Below are positions 14,904 to 24,037 of a DNA stretch of 32,205 bases, piece by piece. A program made the translations under genes and the position numbers. Under the pieces are notes generated by a model. The model was not told the origin of the DNA, ran no database searches, and worked only from the letters and a program-made list of their open reading frames with translations. Numbering within the stretch: the first letter of the stretch is position 1; each line of letters begins with the position of its first letter. This DNA is from Myxococcota bacterium. Its GTDB lineage: Bacteria > Myxococcota_A > UBA796 > CAJQPC01. The stretch spans positions 3,113 through 35,317 of the forward strand of contig JAKLKD010000045.1 in the NCBI GenBank assembly GCA_023150845.1, given 5' to 3'.

Positions 14904-15776
14904 CTACCGGACGTTGACCACGACCTGCTCATCCCCGGCCGACACGTCGCCCCACAAGACCAGGGTGACCTCGGCGCCGGTCTGCTCCTCGCCGGAGCCC
15001 TCCACGGCGGCGGTGATCTCCGTGTCCCCGGCGAGCCTCAGGGTGACGCCGCCCCCGGCGCCGTCGAGGGCCTCCTTCGCGACGGTCACCCGAGACCCGG
15101 CGTGGGTGATCCGCAGGAGCAGCTCATCAAAGCGGCCGTCCCCGCTGCCCTCAAAGAGCGCCCAGAAGGCGCCGTCCCGCCACGGGATGACCGCGGCGCG
15201 CTCGGTGTCCAAGGCGTCGATGGCCTCCCCGACCGGGGGGGCGAGGGCCGGGGTGAGGGTCAGCCAGTCCGGGGTGAGCAGGGCCACACGATCCAGCCCC
15301 GTGGTGAGCGCCCCGCCGGACAAGCTCAAGGTCAAGGTGACCGGCGACTCCCCCTCGTTGAGCCCGGTCTCCGGCAAGAGCCCCTCACACACGAGCTCAG
15401 CGCCCAGAGACTCCTCCACCTCAAAGAGCTCCCCGACACACCCGGCGCCGTCGCCGAGGATGTGCACGTTGCCGTAACGCTGGCGCACGGCGAGAACGTC
15501 CGCGGGGCCCGGCGTCAGGGATCCGAGGATCAACGTCAGCTCGTGGACCCCGGCGTCATCGATGGCGGCGTAGGTGGCGAAGTCGTCTCCGTCGAGCTGG
15601 GCCCAGCCCGCGCTGGTCAACGCGGCGTCCTCTTGAGCCCAGGGCCCGCCGCTCCAGGAGAGGGCGGCGTCGCCGCTGAAGCGGTCGGGGTTCACCGTCG
15701 CCTCCGGTGTACAACCAAGGATCACGGCCAGGAATGCGGTGCAGGGCGGGAGGATCGTCATTTTTTTGATCTGCAT
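14904..15776 (-). CDS. Lipoprotein of unknown function
   Basis: The product of about 290 residues begins MQIKKMTILPPC and continues through TAFLAVILGC: a basic n-region, hydrophobic core and a lipobox Cys. The rest is Gly/Asp/Thr/Leu-rich with alternating hydrophobic residues that suggest beta strands, and acidic overall. No catalytic or binding motif was recognised. An ATG at 15785 is also in frame, but a strong TACAAT hexamer overlaps it; a transcript from that -10 would start at about 15777, right at the ATG at 15776, so this start is preferred. No Shine-Dalgarno is visible. It is divergent from the TSP3-repeat gene and heads a short operon with the biotinyl-like protein. Confidence 0.7.
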   Translation of the reverse strand: MQIKKMTILPPCTAFLAVILGCTPEATVNPDRFSGDAALSWSGGPWAQEDAALTSAGWAQLDGDDFATYAAIDDAGVHELTLILGSLTPGPADVLAVRQRYGNVHILGDGAGCVGELFEVEESLGAELVCEGLLPETGLNEGESPVTLTLSLSGGALTTGLDRVALLTPDWLTLTPALAPPVGEAIDALDTERAAVIPWRDGAFWALFEGSGDGRFDELLLRITHAGSRVTVAKEALDGAGGGVTLRLAGDTEITAAVEGSGEEQTGAEVTLVLWGDVSAGDEQVVVNVR

Positions 15777-15783
15777 GTTCAGC

Positions 15784-15789
15784 ATTGTA
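15784..15789 (-). promoter_or_regulatory. Putative -10 element (TACAAT), leaderless start
   Basis: TACAAT on the minus strand (5 of 6 to consensus) overlaps the first possible ATG of the lipoprotein gene and ends 8 nt before the ATG at 15776. It is the second case in the window where a -10 sits directly in front of a start codon that lacks a ribosome-binding site. Confidence 0.45.
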
Positions 15790-15861
15790 CGTTGGCGTCC
15801 TGGCGCGGGTCATGAACTCTCTCACAATACTTGCAAGAGGGCCTTCCCGACGATGTTTCAT

Positions 15862-15926
15862 TTGATTTCAGAGCGTACAGCCAGCTACCTTCTCCGGGCA
15901 CAACGCAGCAAGAGATGCGCTACCCT
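15862..15926 (+). promoter_or_regulatory. Putative promoter region of the TSP3-repeat surface protein gene
   Basis: This region is relatively AT-rich. TTGATT (15862-15867) and TACCTT (15886-15891) are 18 bp apart. TACCCT at 15921-15926 lies 21 nt before the ATG at 15948 and matches the recurring hexamer. Which one is used cannot be told from the sequence. Confidence 0.3.
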
Positions 15927-15947
15927 ACGCACCCCTCGGAGAACATG

Positions 15948-18900
15948 ATGCGCCGCTTATCACCGATCAAGAAGCAACCTACGACCGCCCGCGCGGGCGC
16001 CGCGCTGCTCCTCAGCTTGGCCGCCCTCGGTCTCCCCAGCCTCGCCCACGCTGAGGGCAGCGCCCAGTGGACGACGACCCAAGGCTTCCAGGGCGGCACC
16101 GTCTATGTCGACATCCTCGACTACACCGTCGAGTCCATCAAGTGGACGGGCTCGGGCTCGGCGACGATCGTCGACCCCTCGGGCACCTCCTTGGGCTCCC
16201 TGAGCTCGGGCAGCACCAAGACGCTGACCGCCAACGGCACCTACACCATCACGCTGAGCTCCCAGGGCTCGTCGAGCTGGGACCTCACCGTCGTCGGCCA
16301 GACGGACCCGGGCTATGGCCGCCTCTGGGCCTACTCCTGGAACTTCAGCACCGGCAGCTACGCCGACACCGCCTCGTACAACGGCAGCGTCTACGCCCTG
16401 ATAGAGAGCGGCTCGGACAGCGCGGTCATCGAGATGAAGACCAACGGCCTCTCGGGCTTCGCCTGGACCCTCGCGGCGAACAGCGTCGGCGTCGAGGGCG
16501 CCAACGGCCGCTCCACCTACAGCGGGTCGCTGACGCCGGAGTTCCCGATCTACGTCAACCCGCCGTCGTTGGCGACCTACTCGTTCACCGCGCCGACGGT
16601 GTCTTCGCCCAAGTTCACCTCGGGTGAGCTGGAGTGTGACTACCTCGCGCCGGGCTACACCACGGGCGAGTTTGTGGTCACCAGCGGCTCCGACGGCACG
16701 GGCCACATCATCTGTGACCTCAACGGCGACGGCGACTACGACCTCACCAGCGACGATGACCTGCACCTCCTGTTCTCGGTCACCTCGGGCGACAACTCGA
16801 CGACCTGGGACGGCACGGACAACAACGGGAGCTACGTCGAGACCGGCACCTACAACTGCGTGGCGCTCATCACCGTCGGCGAGTTCCACTACGTCGGCTA
16901 TGACATCGAGACGAGCTACGAGGGCTTCCGCCTGTTCTTGGTGGACGCCGCCCTGGGCCGCACCGGCCTCGACATGTACTGGAACGACGCCGAGGTCCAG
17001 TCCACCGAGGTGACGATGCCCAACGGCTCGAAGGGCCTGGAGTCCTCCGGCGGCGCAGGCGTCGCCAGCGGCGCGTACACCGACGCCGAGTCCCCCGGCG
17101 TCAACGCCCGGGCCTGGGGTAACTTCAACTCCACAAGCAAGGGCAACGGCGCGTACCTCGACACCTACACCTTCGTGGACTCCGACCTCTCCTCGGTGTT
17201 CACCGTGGACGTCGTGGACGGCAGCATCGACACGGACGGTGACGGCCTCATCGACGCCGAGGAGGAGTGTGAGCACGGCACCGACGTCAACGACACCGAC
17301 ACCGACGACGACGGCCTCAACGATGACGCCGAGGTCGACCTCGGCACGGACCCGGCGGCCGAGGACACCGACGGCGACGGCCTCAACGACGGCGATGAGG
17401 TGGACATCTACGGCACGGACCCGCTCGTGGCCGACGCCGACACCGACAGCGACGGCATCGCCGATCCCGGCGACCGCGACGACGACAACGACGGCGTGCC
17501 GGACTGGACGGAGATCGAGGGCGCTGACAGCGACGGCGACGGCGTCCCCAACACGCTCGACAGCGACAGCGACAACGACGGCCGCACCGACGCTGAAGAG
17601 GCCGGCTACGGCGACTTTGACAGCGACGATGACGGCGTGCTCGACGGCGGCGTGAACGAGTACGGCATCCCCGAGTCCGTGGCGAGCGGCGAGGGCACCG
17701 AGGACTGCCCCGACGGCACCTCGCTCCTCGTGAACGCCGGCTTTGAGGAGCCCGCGCTCAGCCTGGGCTCCTTCAACCTCTTCGCCCAGGACTCCGTGCC
17801 CGGCTGGTTCACCACGGACACCACGGGCTTCATCGAGATCTGGTCCACGGGCTTCAACGGCGTGCCCAGCTACGCGGGCAACCAGTTCGCTGAGCTGAAC
17901 GCCAACGTCGCCGGTGAGCTCTACCAGGAGGTCGCCACGGAGATCGGCGTCACCTACAGCCTCGCCGTCGCCCACCGCGCCCGCTCGGGCACGGACGTGG
18001 CCCGGTTCTTGGTGGACGGCGTCGAGATGGACGTCTACACCGACGACACCTCGGCTTGGGGCCTGTACACCAGCTCCTTCACCGCCACCGGCGAGACCAC
18101 CCGCCTCGGCTTCGAGGCCGTGTCGACGGGCAGCGGCAGCGCCAGCGTCGGCAACTTCTTCGACGTCATCGGCGTGTACGTGGACTGCGGCCTGCCGGAC
18201 AACGACGAGGATGGCCTCGACGACTTCATCGACGTCGATGACGACAACGACGGCGTGCCCTCGGTGGACGAGGCCGACGAGGACTCCGACGGCGACGGCC
18301 TGCCCAACAGCCTCGACGACGACTCCGACAACGACGGCCTCCTCGACGGTGAGGAGCTCGAGCTCGGCACGGATCCCACCCTCGGCGACACCGACGGTGA
18401 CGGCCTCACCGACGGCGACGAGCTCGAGACTGGCACTGACCCGCTGAACCCCGACACCGACGGCGACGGCCTCAACGACGGCGACGAGATCGACCTGGGC
18501 ACGGATCCGTTCGAGCCTGACTCCGACTTCGACGGCCTCACCGACGGTGAGGAGGTCAACGACTACGGCACCGACCCCCTCAGCATCGACACCGACAGCG
18601 ACGGCCTCACGGACAGCGAGGAGGTCAACGAGACCGGCACGGATCCGGTGGAGAATGACACCGACAACGACGGCATCGATGACGGCACCGAGGTCAACAC
18701 CACGGGCACCGATCCCCTCGATCCTGACGTTGATGAGGACGGCCTGGTCGACGGGGAGGAGCTCGCCTTCGGCAGCGACCCGTTCAACCCCGACACCGAC
18801 GGTGACGGCCTCAACGACGGAGACGAGGTCAACGTCCACACCACGGACCCGACGAACGCTGACACCGACGGCGACACGCTGACGGACGGTGACGAGGTCA

Positions 18901-19265
18901 ACACCCACGGCACCTCACCGATCGACGTGGACACCGACGGCGACGGCCTGACGGACAGCGACGAGGTCAACTCCACGACCACGGATCCCAACGACGCGGA
19001 CAGCGACGACGACGGCTTGACCGACGGCGACGAGGTCAACGTCCACGGCACGGATCCGCTGAACGAGGACACGGACGGCGGCGGCATCCCCGACGGCGAG
19101 GAGGTCGAAGACGGCCTCGATCCCAACGATCCTTCGGATGACGTCGTGGACGGCAAGTACGGCGGCGGCCGCGGCGGGAGCTGCTCGACGGCGCCCTCGA
19201 CCGGCGCCTCGGTCGGCCTCCTCGGCATGCTCGCGGGGCTCCTGCTCCGCCGCCGCCGGAGCTGA
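15948..19265 (+). CDS. Large calcium-binding (thrombospondin type 3 repeat) surface protein with MYXO-CTERM tail
   Basis: The product of about 1105 residues begins [17 protein letters not shown], with a signal peptide ending near LAHA. Residues of about 30-430 form a beta-rich region. TSP3-like Asp repeats follow, then a galactose-binding or DUF642-like domain ([10 protein letters not shown] ... VPGWFTTD ... [17 protein letters not shown], about 590-740). A tandem array of about twelve 22-23-residue repeats of the form DTDGDGLxDGEExxxxGTDPxxx then bind calcium. The protein ends [18 protein letters not shown], a helix and RRRRS, a MYXO-CTERM signal. GGAG at 15938-15941 is better spaced for the second of two adjacent ATGs (15945, 15948). 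It probably forms a rigid calcium-stiffened stalk on the surface. The OmpA-family gene follows on the same strand. Confidence 0.88.
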   Translation: MRRLSPIKKQPTTARAGAALLLSLAALGLPSLAHAEGSAQWTTTQGFQGGTVYVDILDYTVESIKWTGSGSATIVDPSGTSLGSLSSGSTKTLTANGTYTITLSSQGSSSWDLTVVGQTDPGYGRLWAYSWNFSTGSYADTASYNGSVYALIESGSDSAVIEMKTNGLSGFAWTLAANSVGVEGANGRSTYSGSLTPEFPIYVNPPSLATYSFTAPTVSSPKFTSGELECDYLAPGYTTGEFVVTSGSDGTGHIICDLNGDGDYDLTSDDDLHLLFSVTSGDNSTTWDGTDNNGSYVETGTYNCVALITVGEFHYVGYDIETSYEGFRLFLVDAALGRTGLDMYWNDAEVQSTEVTMPNGSKGLESSGGAGVASGAYTDAESPGVNARAWGNFNSTSKGNGAYLDTYTFVDSDLSSVFTVDVVDGSIDTDGDGLIDAEEECEHGTDVNDTDTDDDGLNDDAEVDLGTDPAAEDTDGDGLNDGDEVDIYGTDPLVADADTDSDGIADPGDRDDDNDGVPDWTEIEGADSDGDGVPNTLDSDSDNDGRTDAEEAGYGDFDSDDDGVLDGGVNEYGIPESVASGEGTEDCPDGTSLLVNAGFEEPALSLGSFNLFAQDSVPGWFTTDTTGFIEIWSTGFNGVPSYAGNQFAELNANVAGELYQEVATEIGVTYSLAVAHRARSGTDVARFLVDGVEMDVYTDDTSAWGLYTSSFTATGETTRLGFEAVSTGSGSASVGNFFDVIGVYVDCGLPDNDEDGLDDFIDVDDDNDGVPSVDEADEDSDGDGLPNSLDDDSDNDGLLDGEELELGTDPTLGDTDGDGLTDGDELETGTDPLNPDTDGDGLNDGDEIDLGTDPFEPDSDFDGLTDGEEVNDYGTDPLSIDTDSDGLTDSEEVNETGTDPVENDTDNDGIDDGTEVNTTGTDPLDPDVDEDGLVDGEELAFGSDPFNPDTDGDGLNDGDEVNVHTTDPTNADTDGDTLTDGDEVNTHGTSPIDVDTDGDGLTDSDEVNSTTTDPNDADSDDDGLTDGDEVNVHGTDPLNEDTDGGGIPDGEEVEDGLDPNDPSDDVVDGKYGGGRGGSCSTAPSTGASVGLLGMLAGLLLRRRRS
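18340..19130 (+). repeat. Tandem array of about twelve 66-69-bp TSP3 coding repeats
   Basis: Each unit encodes Asp-x-Asp-x-Asp-Gly, a short link, Glu-Glu or Asp-Glu and Gly-Thr-Asp-Pro. The motif GACACCGACGGCGACGGCCT recurs with small changes. The units vary at third positions, so the array is old or under repeat-copy drift, and it could change length by recombination. Confidence 0.85.
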
Positions 19266-19315
19266 TCCCCTCGCTGGGGAGCGGACGTCGCCACGTCGCG
19301 GCGTCCTCTCCCCGG

Positions 19316-19345
19316 CCTCCCTCTTCTCCTCTTCTTTTTCCTTCT
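19316..19345 (+). promoter_or_regulatory. 30-nt pure pyrimidine tract in the OmpA-family leader
   Basis: Bases 19316-19345 are all C or T, and the tract nearly continues to 19350. It ends 16 nt before the ATG at 19362, and no clear Shine-Dalgarno is present. U-rich leaders can bind ribosomal protein S1, so it may serve as a ribosome entry element. A TCCCC/GGGGA hairpin lies upstream at 19266-19280. Confidence 0.4.
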
Positions 19346-19361
19346 GCTTCGAGTGTGTCGA

Positions 19362-21227
19362 ATGCTGCTCACCCTCAGCCTCTTGTCTCTCAGCGCCTAC
19401 GCCCAAGATGACCAGGTGGTCGTCTCCGGCGGCGAGATGCCTGACATCAACGCCCAGCTCTTCCGGCCGTCCATCGACTCCACGACGATGTTCTGGACCG
19501 ATGACACCGTCGTCCTCGACCCCAACACGATCACCGCCCGGGCGCTCTTCAACTACGCCCACGAGCCGCTGATCTACTACCCCACCGACGGCGAGCAGGT
19601 CGATCTGATCAAGAACCTGCTCACCGCCGACGTCATGATCGGCTTCACCCGCGGCCGGGCCCGCTTCGGCCTCGACATCCCCGTCTTCTTGCGCTCCACG
19701 GGCACCGCGGGCGGCGAGACGGGCATCGGTGACCTCGGCATCGACGCCAAGTTCAACCTGCTCAACCGGTTGGACGCCCCGGTCGGGCTGTCGGTGTACG
19801 GTCGCGCGGGCCTGCCCACGGCGACGATGGACTCGGCGCTCAGCTACGGCGGCCTCAGCGGCGAGCTGGGCCTCATCGTGGACAAGCCGGTGAACGAGAA
19901 GCTGCTCCTCGCGGCGAACGTCGGCACCCGGATCCAGCCCAAGGTCGTGCTGGAGAACGCCACCTGGAACGATCAGCTCTACCTCCGCCTCGGCGGCAGC
20001 TACGCGCTGAGCGAGTCCTTCGGCACCTCCGTGGACATCGCCGGGAGCTTCACCTACGCGAACCTCACGAACCCCGCCGCGGCCCCCATCGAGGGCATCC
20101 TCGGCGCCTGGACCCGCCCCGGCGCGGGTGACCTCGTCGTGCGCGGCGGCGTCGGCACCGCCCTCACCGGCGGCATCGGCGCCCCGACGGCCCGGGTGCT
20201 CTTCGCCTTGGGCTACGAGCCGACCCGGGCCAAGAAGCCCGTGGAGCCTGTCATCCTCGACAGCGACAACGACGGCCTGCTCGACAACGTCGACGCCTGC
20301 CCGGACAAGCCCGAGGACATGGACACCTACAAGGACGACGACGGCTGCCCCGAGCCCACCGTGGTCACCTTCCGCTTCGTCGATCAGGACGGCCAGCCCG
20401 CGAACGGCCTCGGCTTCACCGTCGCCGACCTGCAGGGCGCGTCGAGCATGGAGCTGCCCCCCGGCGAGCACCCGATGACCATCACCGGCGAGGGCTTCGC
20501 GCCCACGGCGGGCGTGGCCAAGGTCGTCGAGGGTCCGCCCATCGAGATCGTGCAGACCGTGCCCTACCTCACCGGCACGATCATCGTCGAGGCCGTAGAC
20601 GCCAAGGGCAAACGTATCCCCGACGCGAGCTGGCTCCTCAACGACAAGCCCAAGGGCAAGATGCCCGACGGTAAGGTCGAGACGCTCGTGCGTGTCGGCC
20701 AGGTCAAGGTCGGCGCCGAGGCCGAGGGTTACCTCCGCGGCTCCAAGACCGTCGAGCTCAAGTCCGGTGACACCGTGACCATCGTGCTCGACCTCAAGCC
20801 CTCCAAGACCAAGGTCCAGGCCGCGAACATCGACCTCGGCGGCAGCGTCTTCTTCGAGACGAACAAGGACGTCATCAAGCCTGAGTCCTACAAGCTGCTC
20901 GACGACGTCGCGTCCATCATGAAGGAGCACCCCGAGCTCAAGCTCGTGCGCATCGAGGGTCACACCGACTCTCGCGGCGACGACGCCTTCAACATGGACC
21001 TCAGCCAGCGCCGCACCGAGGCCGTCCGCAACTACCTCATCAACAAGGGCGTCGAGGCGAACCGTCTGGAGGCCAAGGGCTACGGCGAGACCAAGCCCCT
21101 GGTCCAGGGCAACAACGAGGCCGCGTGGGCCAAGAACCGCCGCGTGGACTTCTTCATCGTCGAGCGCACGGACATGGCCGTAGACGGCCAGCCCAAGCCC
21201 GTCGAGGGCGCGCCCAAGCCCCAGTGA
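19362..21227 (+). CDS. OmpA-family outer-membrane protein (beta-barrel, TSP3 linker, peptidoglycan-binding domain)
   Basis: The 621-residue protein starts MLLTLSLLSLSAYAQ, with a signal cut after AYA. Residues of about 20-290 form a predicted outer-membrane beta-barrel (alternating strands, DIPVFLRSTG, YGRAGLPTATMD, GGSYALSESFG). A TSP3 calcium motif, [20 protein letters not shown] (about 305), is followed by two PEGA-like or Ig-like domains (350-490). The C-terminal OmpA domain (about 490-600) has VFFETNKDVIKPES, IEGHTDSRGDD, LSQRRTEAVRNYL, LEAKGYGETKP and NRRVDFFIV, including the conserved Asp and Arg that bind diaminopimelate of peptidoglycan. It links the outer membrane to the wall. An in-frame GTG at 19353 is a possible alternative start. 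It sits 96 bp downstream of the TSP3 protein gene. Confidence 0.93.
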   Translation: MLLTLSLLSLSAYAQDDQVVVSGGEMPDINAQLFRPSIDSTTMFWTDDTVVLDPNTITARALFNYAHEPLIYYPTDGEQVDLIKNLLTADVMIGFTRGRARFGLDIPVFLRSTGTAGGETGIGDLGIDAKFNLLNRLDAPVGLSVYGRAGLPTATMDSALSYGGLSGELGLIVDKPVNEKLLLAANVGTRIQPKVVLENATWNDQLYLRLGGSYALSESFGTSVDIAGSFTYANLTNPAAAPIEGILGAWTRPGAGDLVVRGGVGTALTGGIGAPTARVLFALGYEPTRAKKPVEPVILDSDNDGLLDNVDACPDKPEDMDTYKDDDGCPEPTVVTFRFVDQDGQPANGLGFTVADLQGASSMELPPGEHPMTITGEGFAPTAGVAKVVEGPPIEIVQTVPYLTGTIIVEAVDAKGKRIPDASWLLNDKPKGKMPDGKVETLVRVGQVKVGAEAEGYLRGSKTVELKSGDTVTIVLDLKPSKTKVQAANIDLGGSVFFETNKDVIKPESYKLLDDVASIMKEHPELKLVRIEGHTDSRGDDAFNMDLSQRRTEAVRNYLINKGVEANRLEAKGYGETKPLVQGNNEAAWAKNRRVDFFIVERTDMAVDGQPKPVEGAPKPQ

Positions 21228-21251
21228 GCTTGAGCGGTCGATAAAACACTG

Positions 21252-21290
21252 AAGGTCGGACGGTCAAACGTCCGGCCTTCTTTGTTTTTT
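21252..21290 (+). terminator. Rho-independent terminator after the OmpA-family gene
   Basis: An 11-bp stem, AAGGTCGGACG with CGTCCGGCCTT (one G-U pair) around the loop GTCAAA, is followed by a T-rich run ending at 21290. On the opposite strand the same hairpin is followed by a weaker T-rich run, so it may also stop the convergent secretion operon. Confidence 0.88.
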
Positions 21291-21308
21291 GGTGGCCCGG
21301 CCCGCGCC

Positions 21309-22688
21309 TCACTCCGCCGTGGTGAGGCCCAAGGCGTAACGATACGCCGCCAAGGCCGCGTAGTAGTCGAGGCTCGCGTCCACCTCGGCGAGCACGGCGT
21401 CGGCGAAGATCTGCTCCCGCTGGTAGACGCGCAGCAGGTCGGCGTCGCCCAAGGCGAAGCGGGCCTGCTCGGCGAGCTCAAGCTGCCGGGCGAGCTCGAC
21501 GGAGCGGGTGGTGGCCTCCCAGCGGACGTAGGCGGTCTCGACGGCGACGAGGCTGCGGTTCACCTCGGCCACCACCCGGTCCTCTAACCAGCGGCGGTCG
21601 GCCTCCAGCTTGAGCAGCTCGGCCCGGGCGCTGTCGAGCTTGCCTTGGGCCTCGCGGCGCTGGAGCGGCACGCCCATCGCGACGCCGACCTTCAGCTCCG
21701 TGGCGTCGGGGGTGGTGCCCGGCGGGCCGAGGGTCTGGGCCACGCCGCCCTTCACGTCGAGCTTGGGCAGGAGGCTGTTCTCGGCGAGGCGGGCGTTCAC
21801 CTCGGCCTCGGCCATGGCGCGCTCGAGCTGGTCAAGCTCCGGGCGGGCGTCGAGGGCCTGGGCGACCAGGCTGTCCATAGACGCCGGGGCCTGGGGCGCG
21901 GGCGTCGGGAAGGCCTCGGGGAGGCGGTCCCGGCCCGGCACGAGGGGGCGGCCCGACTCGTCGCGCAGGTAGAGCGAGAGCTCCTGCTCGGCGGCGACGA
22001 GGCCCCGCTCCGCCTCGGCCCGGCGGGCCTGGCGCTCCAGGATGATGCGCTCGTTGTCGAGGCGGTCCACCTCGGGGAGATCCCCGGCGACCACCCGAGC
22101 GGCGATGGCGGCGTCCCGGGCGATGGCGATCTGCAGGAGCTCCTCGGCCAAGGCGAGGCGGCGCCCGGCGCTCACCCAGCGCCAATAGGCGAGGCTGGCG
22201 TCCCGGGTGACGACGAGGCGCGCGGTGTCGACGATGGCCTCGGCGACCTCCACCCGCGCCTCAGTGGCCTGGAGCGCGGCGCGCTCGGCGTCGATGGCGC
22301 GGCCCTTGAGCAGCGGCACGGTGAGCCCGGCGACGAGCTCCCCGGCGGGCCCCGTGGCCAGCTCGCCGTAGTAGTCCGGCAGGCCGCCGACGCCCAGGTT
22401 GTAGCCCGCGTCGAGCTGGGCGCCCCAGAGCGGCGTGAGCTGGCTGAGGCCCGCCTCGGCGGTGACGTAGTCGTACTCCCCGACAGGCACGGCGAGGCCC
22501 GAGGCGCTCCAGCCGAGGTCGTAGGCGCCTCGGGCGCCGAGCTGGGCGGCCTCGGCCTTGGCGAGCTCCTGCGCCGCCTTGGCGACCAGCGGCGAGCGCT
22601 CCTCGGCGGAGATCAAGACCTCTCCCAGCTCCAGCGGCGCCGCCCAGAGCCCGACCATCAGCCAGAGCGCCGCGGAGACGAGGCTCAC
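21309..22688 (-). CDS. TolC-family outer-membrane efflux protein of a type I secretion-like system
   Basis: The 459-residue protein starts with GTG at 22688 (VSLVSAALWLMVGLWAAPLE, a signal peptide). It contains two TolC-like repeats of long amphipathic helices and strands: about 25-240 (SPLVAKAAQELAKAEAAQLGARG, LVVTRDASLAYWRWVSAGRRL) and about 270-459 (RPELDQLERAMAEAEVNARLAENSLLPKLDVKGG in pieces, VETAYVRWEATTRSVELARQLELAEQARF in pieces, ending AALAAYRYALGL). TolC trimers form the outer-membrane exit duct. The GTG overlaps the stop of the HlyD gene as GTGA, with AAGGAGGCC just upstream, so the two are translationally coupled. It is the last gene of the operon. Confidence 0.9.
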   Translation of the reverse strand: MSLVSAALWLMVGLWAAPLELGEVLISAEERSPLVAKAAQELAKAEAAQLGARGAYDLGWSASGLAVPVGEYDYVTAEAGLSQLTPLWGAQLDAGYNLGVGGLPDYYGELATGPAGELVAGLTVPLLKGRAIDAERAALQATEARVEVAEAIVDTARLVVTRDASLAYWRWVSAGRRLALAEELLQIAIARDAAIAARVVAGDLPEVDRLDNERIILERQARRAEAERGLVAAEQELSLYLRDESGRPLVPGRDRLPEAFPTPAPQAPASMDSLVAQALDARPELDQLERAMAEAEVNARLAENSLLPKLDVKGGVAQTLGPPGTTPDATELKVGVAMGVPLQRREAQGKLDSARAELLKLEADRRWLEDRVVAEVNRSLVAVETAYVRWEATTRSVELARQLELAEQARFALGDADLLRVYQREQIFADAVLAEVDASLDYYAALAAYRYALGLTTAE

Positions 22689-24034
22689 TTGGCCTCCTTG
22701 AGCGCGTCCTTGAGGTCCGGGGCCGACAAGGCGCCAGCGTCCTTCGTGTCTTGGGACTTCGAGGGGATCGACGGCGGGAAGTCGTTGAGCTGGCGCCACA
22801 GCTCGTAGGCCAGGGGCACGGTGTTGAGCATCACCCAGCCCTTCGCTTTGCCGCCTTGGCGGAGGTTCTTGCCGTCGGGCCAGGGCGGCTCCTTGGGGTC
22901 GGGCACGACGAGCACCCGGAACTTGCCCTGGCCGTCCCCGGCGGCGTCGACGAAGGCCACGACGCCGCCGAAGGTGCCCACGGCCACCGACGGCCAGCCA
23001 GAGAACTGCACCGCGGGCCAGCCCTCAAACTGGAGTCGCACCTGCTGGCCCTCGGAGAGGAGCGGCATGTCGTTGCCGTCGATGATGAGCTCGGCGCTGC
23101 GCTGGGTGACGTCGGGGATGATGACCACGAGGGGATCCCCGGCCTTCACCTGCTCGCCGCCTTGGCCCGCGACGACCTTAAAGATGACGCCGTCCCGGGG
23201 GGCGACGATGGTCTGGCTCTCCTGGCGGGAGAGCCGCACGTCGATCTCGACGATCTTGCCTTGGGCGGCGGCCTCCCCGGCGATGGCCGAGTTGAGGTCG
23301 CCGTCCACCGAGGCGATGGCGGCGTCGGCTTTGCGGTTCACCACGTCCACGTCGAGGCGCGCGGCGTTGAGGTCGGACTGCGCCACACGCAGCGCGGCCT
23401 GGGCCCGGCTGAGGCTCGCTCGGACCTGCTCCGCGCGCAGCTCGGCGAGCTCCAGCTCCCGGGTAGGCGTGAGGCCCTGGTCGTGGAGGGAGCGCACGCG
23501 GTCGAGGTTCTGCTTGGCCTGAAGCGCCGCGGCCTCCTCGGCGGCGACGGACTCCTGGGCCGCCTGGAGCTTGTCTTCAGCCATCCGTACTTCAGCCTCG
23601 GCGATGCGCAGCTCCAGGTCGCGGCTCTGCTCCAGGGCGAGGATGCGGTCCTTCATCGACGCGATGCGGTCCTCCAGGGCGTTCCGCTGCTGCACCTGGA
23701 GGGCGCGCTCCTGGCGCATCCGGTCGAGCAGGGTCGGGTCGTTGTCGCGCAGCTCGACGATGGGGTCCCCCGCCTTCACGCGGTCCCCCTCCTGCACGAA
23801 CCACTCGACCGCGCGGCCGGAGATCGTGGCCTCGACGTTCTGGATGCGCTCCTGGGGGGCGTAGGCGATCACCTGGCCCGAGCCCAAGGCCGTCTGCTGC
23901 CAAGGCACGACGGCGACGCCGACGAGGATGACGACGAAGGCGATGAGCAGCGCGCGGGCGACGGCGCGGGCGCTCTGAGGCGTGCGCACGAGGCGCTGGG
24001 CGGTGAGGCCGTGGGGCAGCGGGTGTCCGGGCAT
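22685..24034 (-). CDS. HlyD-family membrane fusion (adaptor) protein
   Basis: The 449-residue protein has one membrane helix (about residues 26-48, ARALLIAFVVILVGVAVVP) and then a periplasmic part. The split lipoyl domain is visible as ISGRAVEWFVQEGDRVKAGDPIVEL (in two pieces, about 75-100) and IVAPRDGVIFKVVAGQGGEQVKAGDPL (about 270-300). They flank a long coiled-coil hairpin (about 105-260) rich in Glu, Gln, Arg and Ala. It bridges the inner-membrane ABC protein to the TolC duct. It starts 3 bp after the ABC stop and overlaps the TolC gene by 4 nt, so the three form one operon. The C-terminal 20 residues are Lys/Asp/Ala-rich and hydrophilic. No dedicated substrate gene lies next to it. Confidence 0.92.
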   Translation of the reverse strand: MPGHPLPHGLTAQRLVRTPQSARAVARALLIAFVVILVGVAVVPWQQTALGSGQVIAYAPQERIQNVEATISGRAVEWFVQEGDRVKAGDPIVELRDNDPTLLDRMRQERALQVQQRNALEDRIASMKDRILALEQSRDLELRIAEAEVRMAEDKLQAAQESVAAEEAAALQAKQNLDRVRSLHDQGLTPTRELELAELRAEQVRASLSRAQAALRVAQSDLNAARLDVDVVNRKADAAIASVDGDLNSAIAGEAAAQGKIVEIDVRLSRQESQTIVAPRDGVIFKVVAGQGGEQVKAGDPLVVIIPDVTQRSAELIIDGNDMPLLSEGQQVRLQFEGWPAVQFSGWPSVAVGTFGGVVAFVDAAGDGQGKFRVLVVPDPKEPPWPDGKNLRQGGKAKGWVMLNTVPLAYELWRQLNDFPPSIPSKSQDTKDAGALSAPDLKDALKEAK

Positions 24035-24037
24035 AGC

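Noticed and set aside
15960-18908. Minus-strand frame of nearly 1000 codons opposite the TSP3-repeat gene
   Set aside because: It mirrors the Asp/Gly-rich codons of the plus-strand gene (Val/Ala repeats), has no independent domain pattern and no ribosome-binding site.
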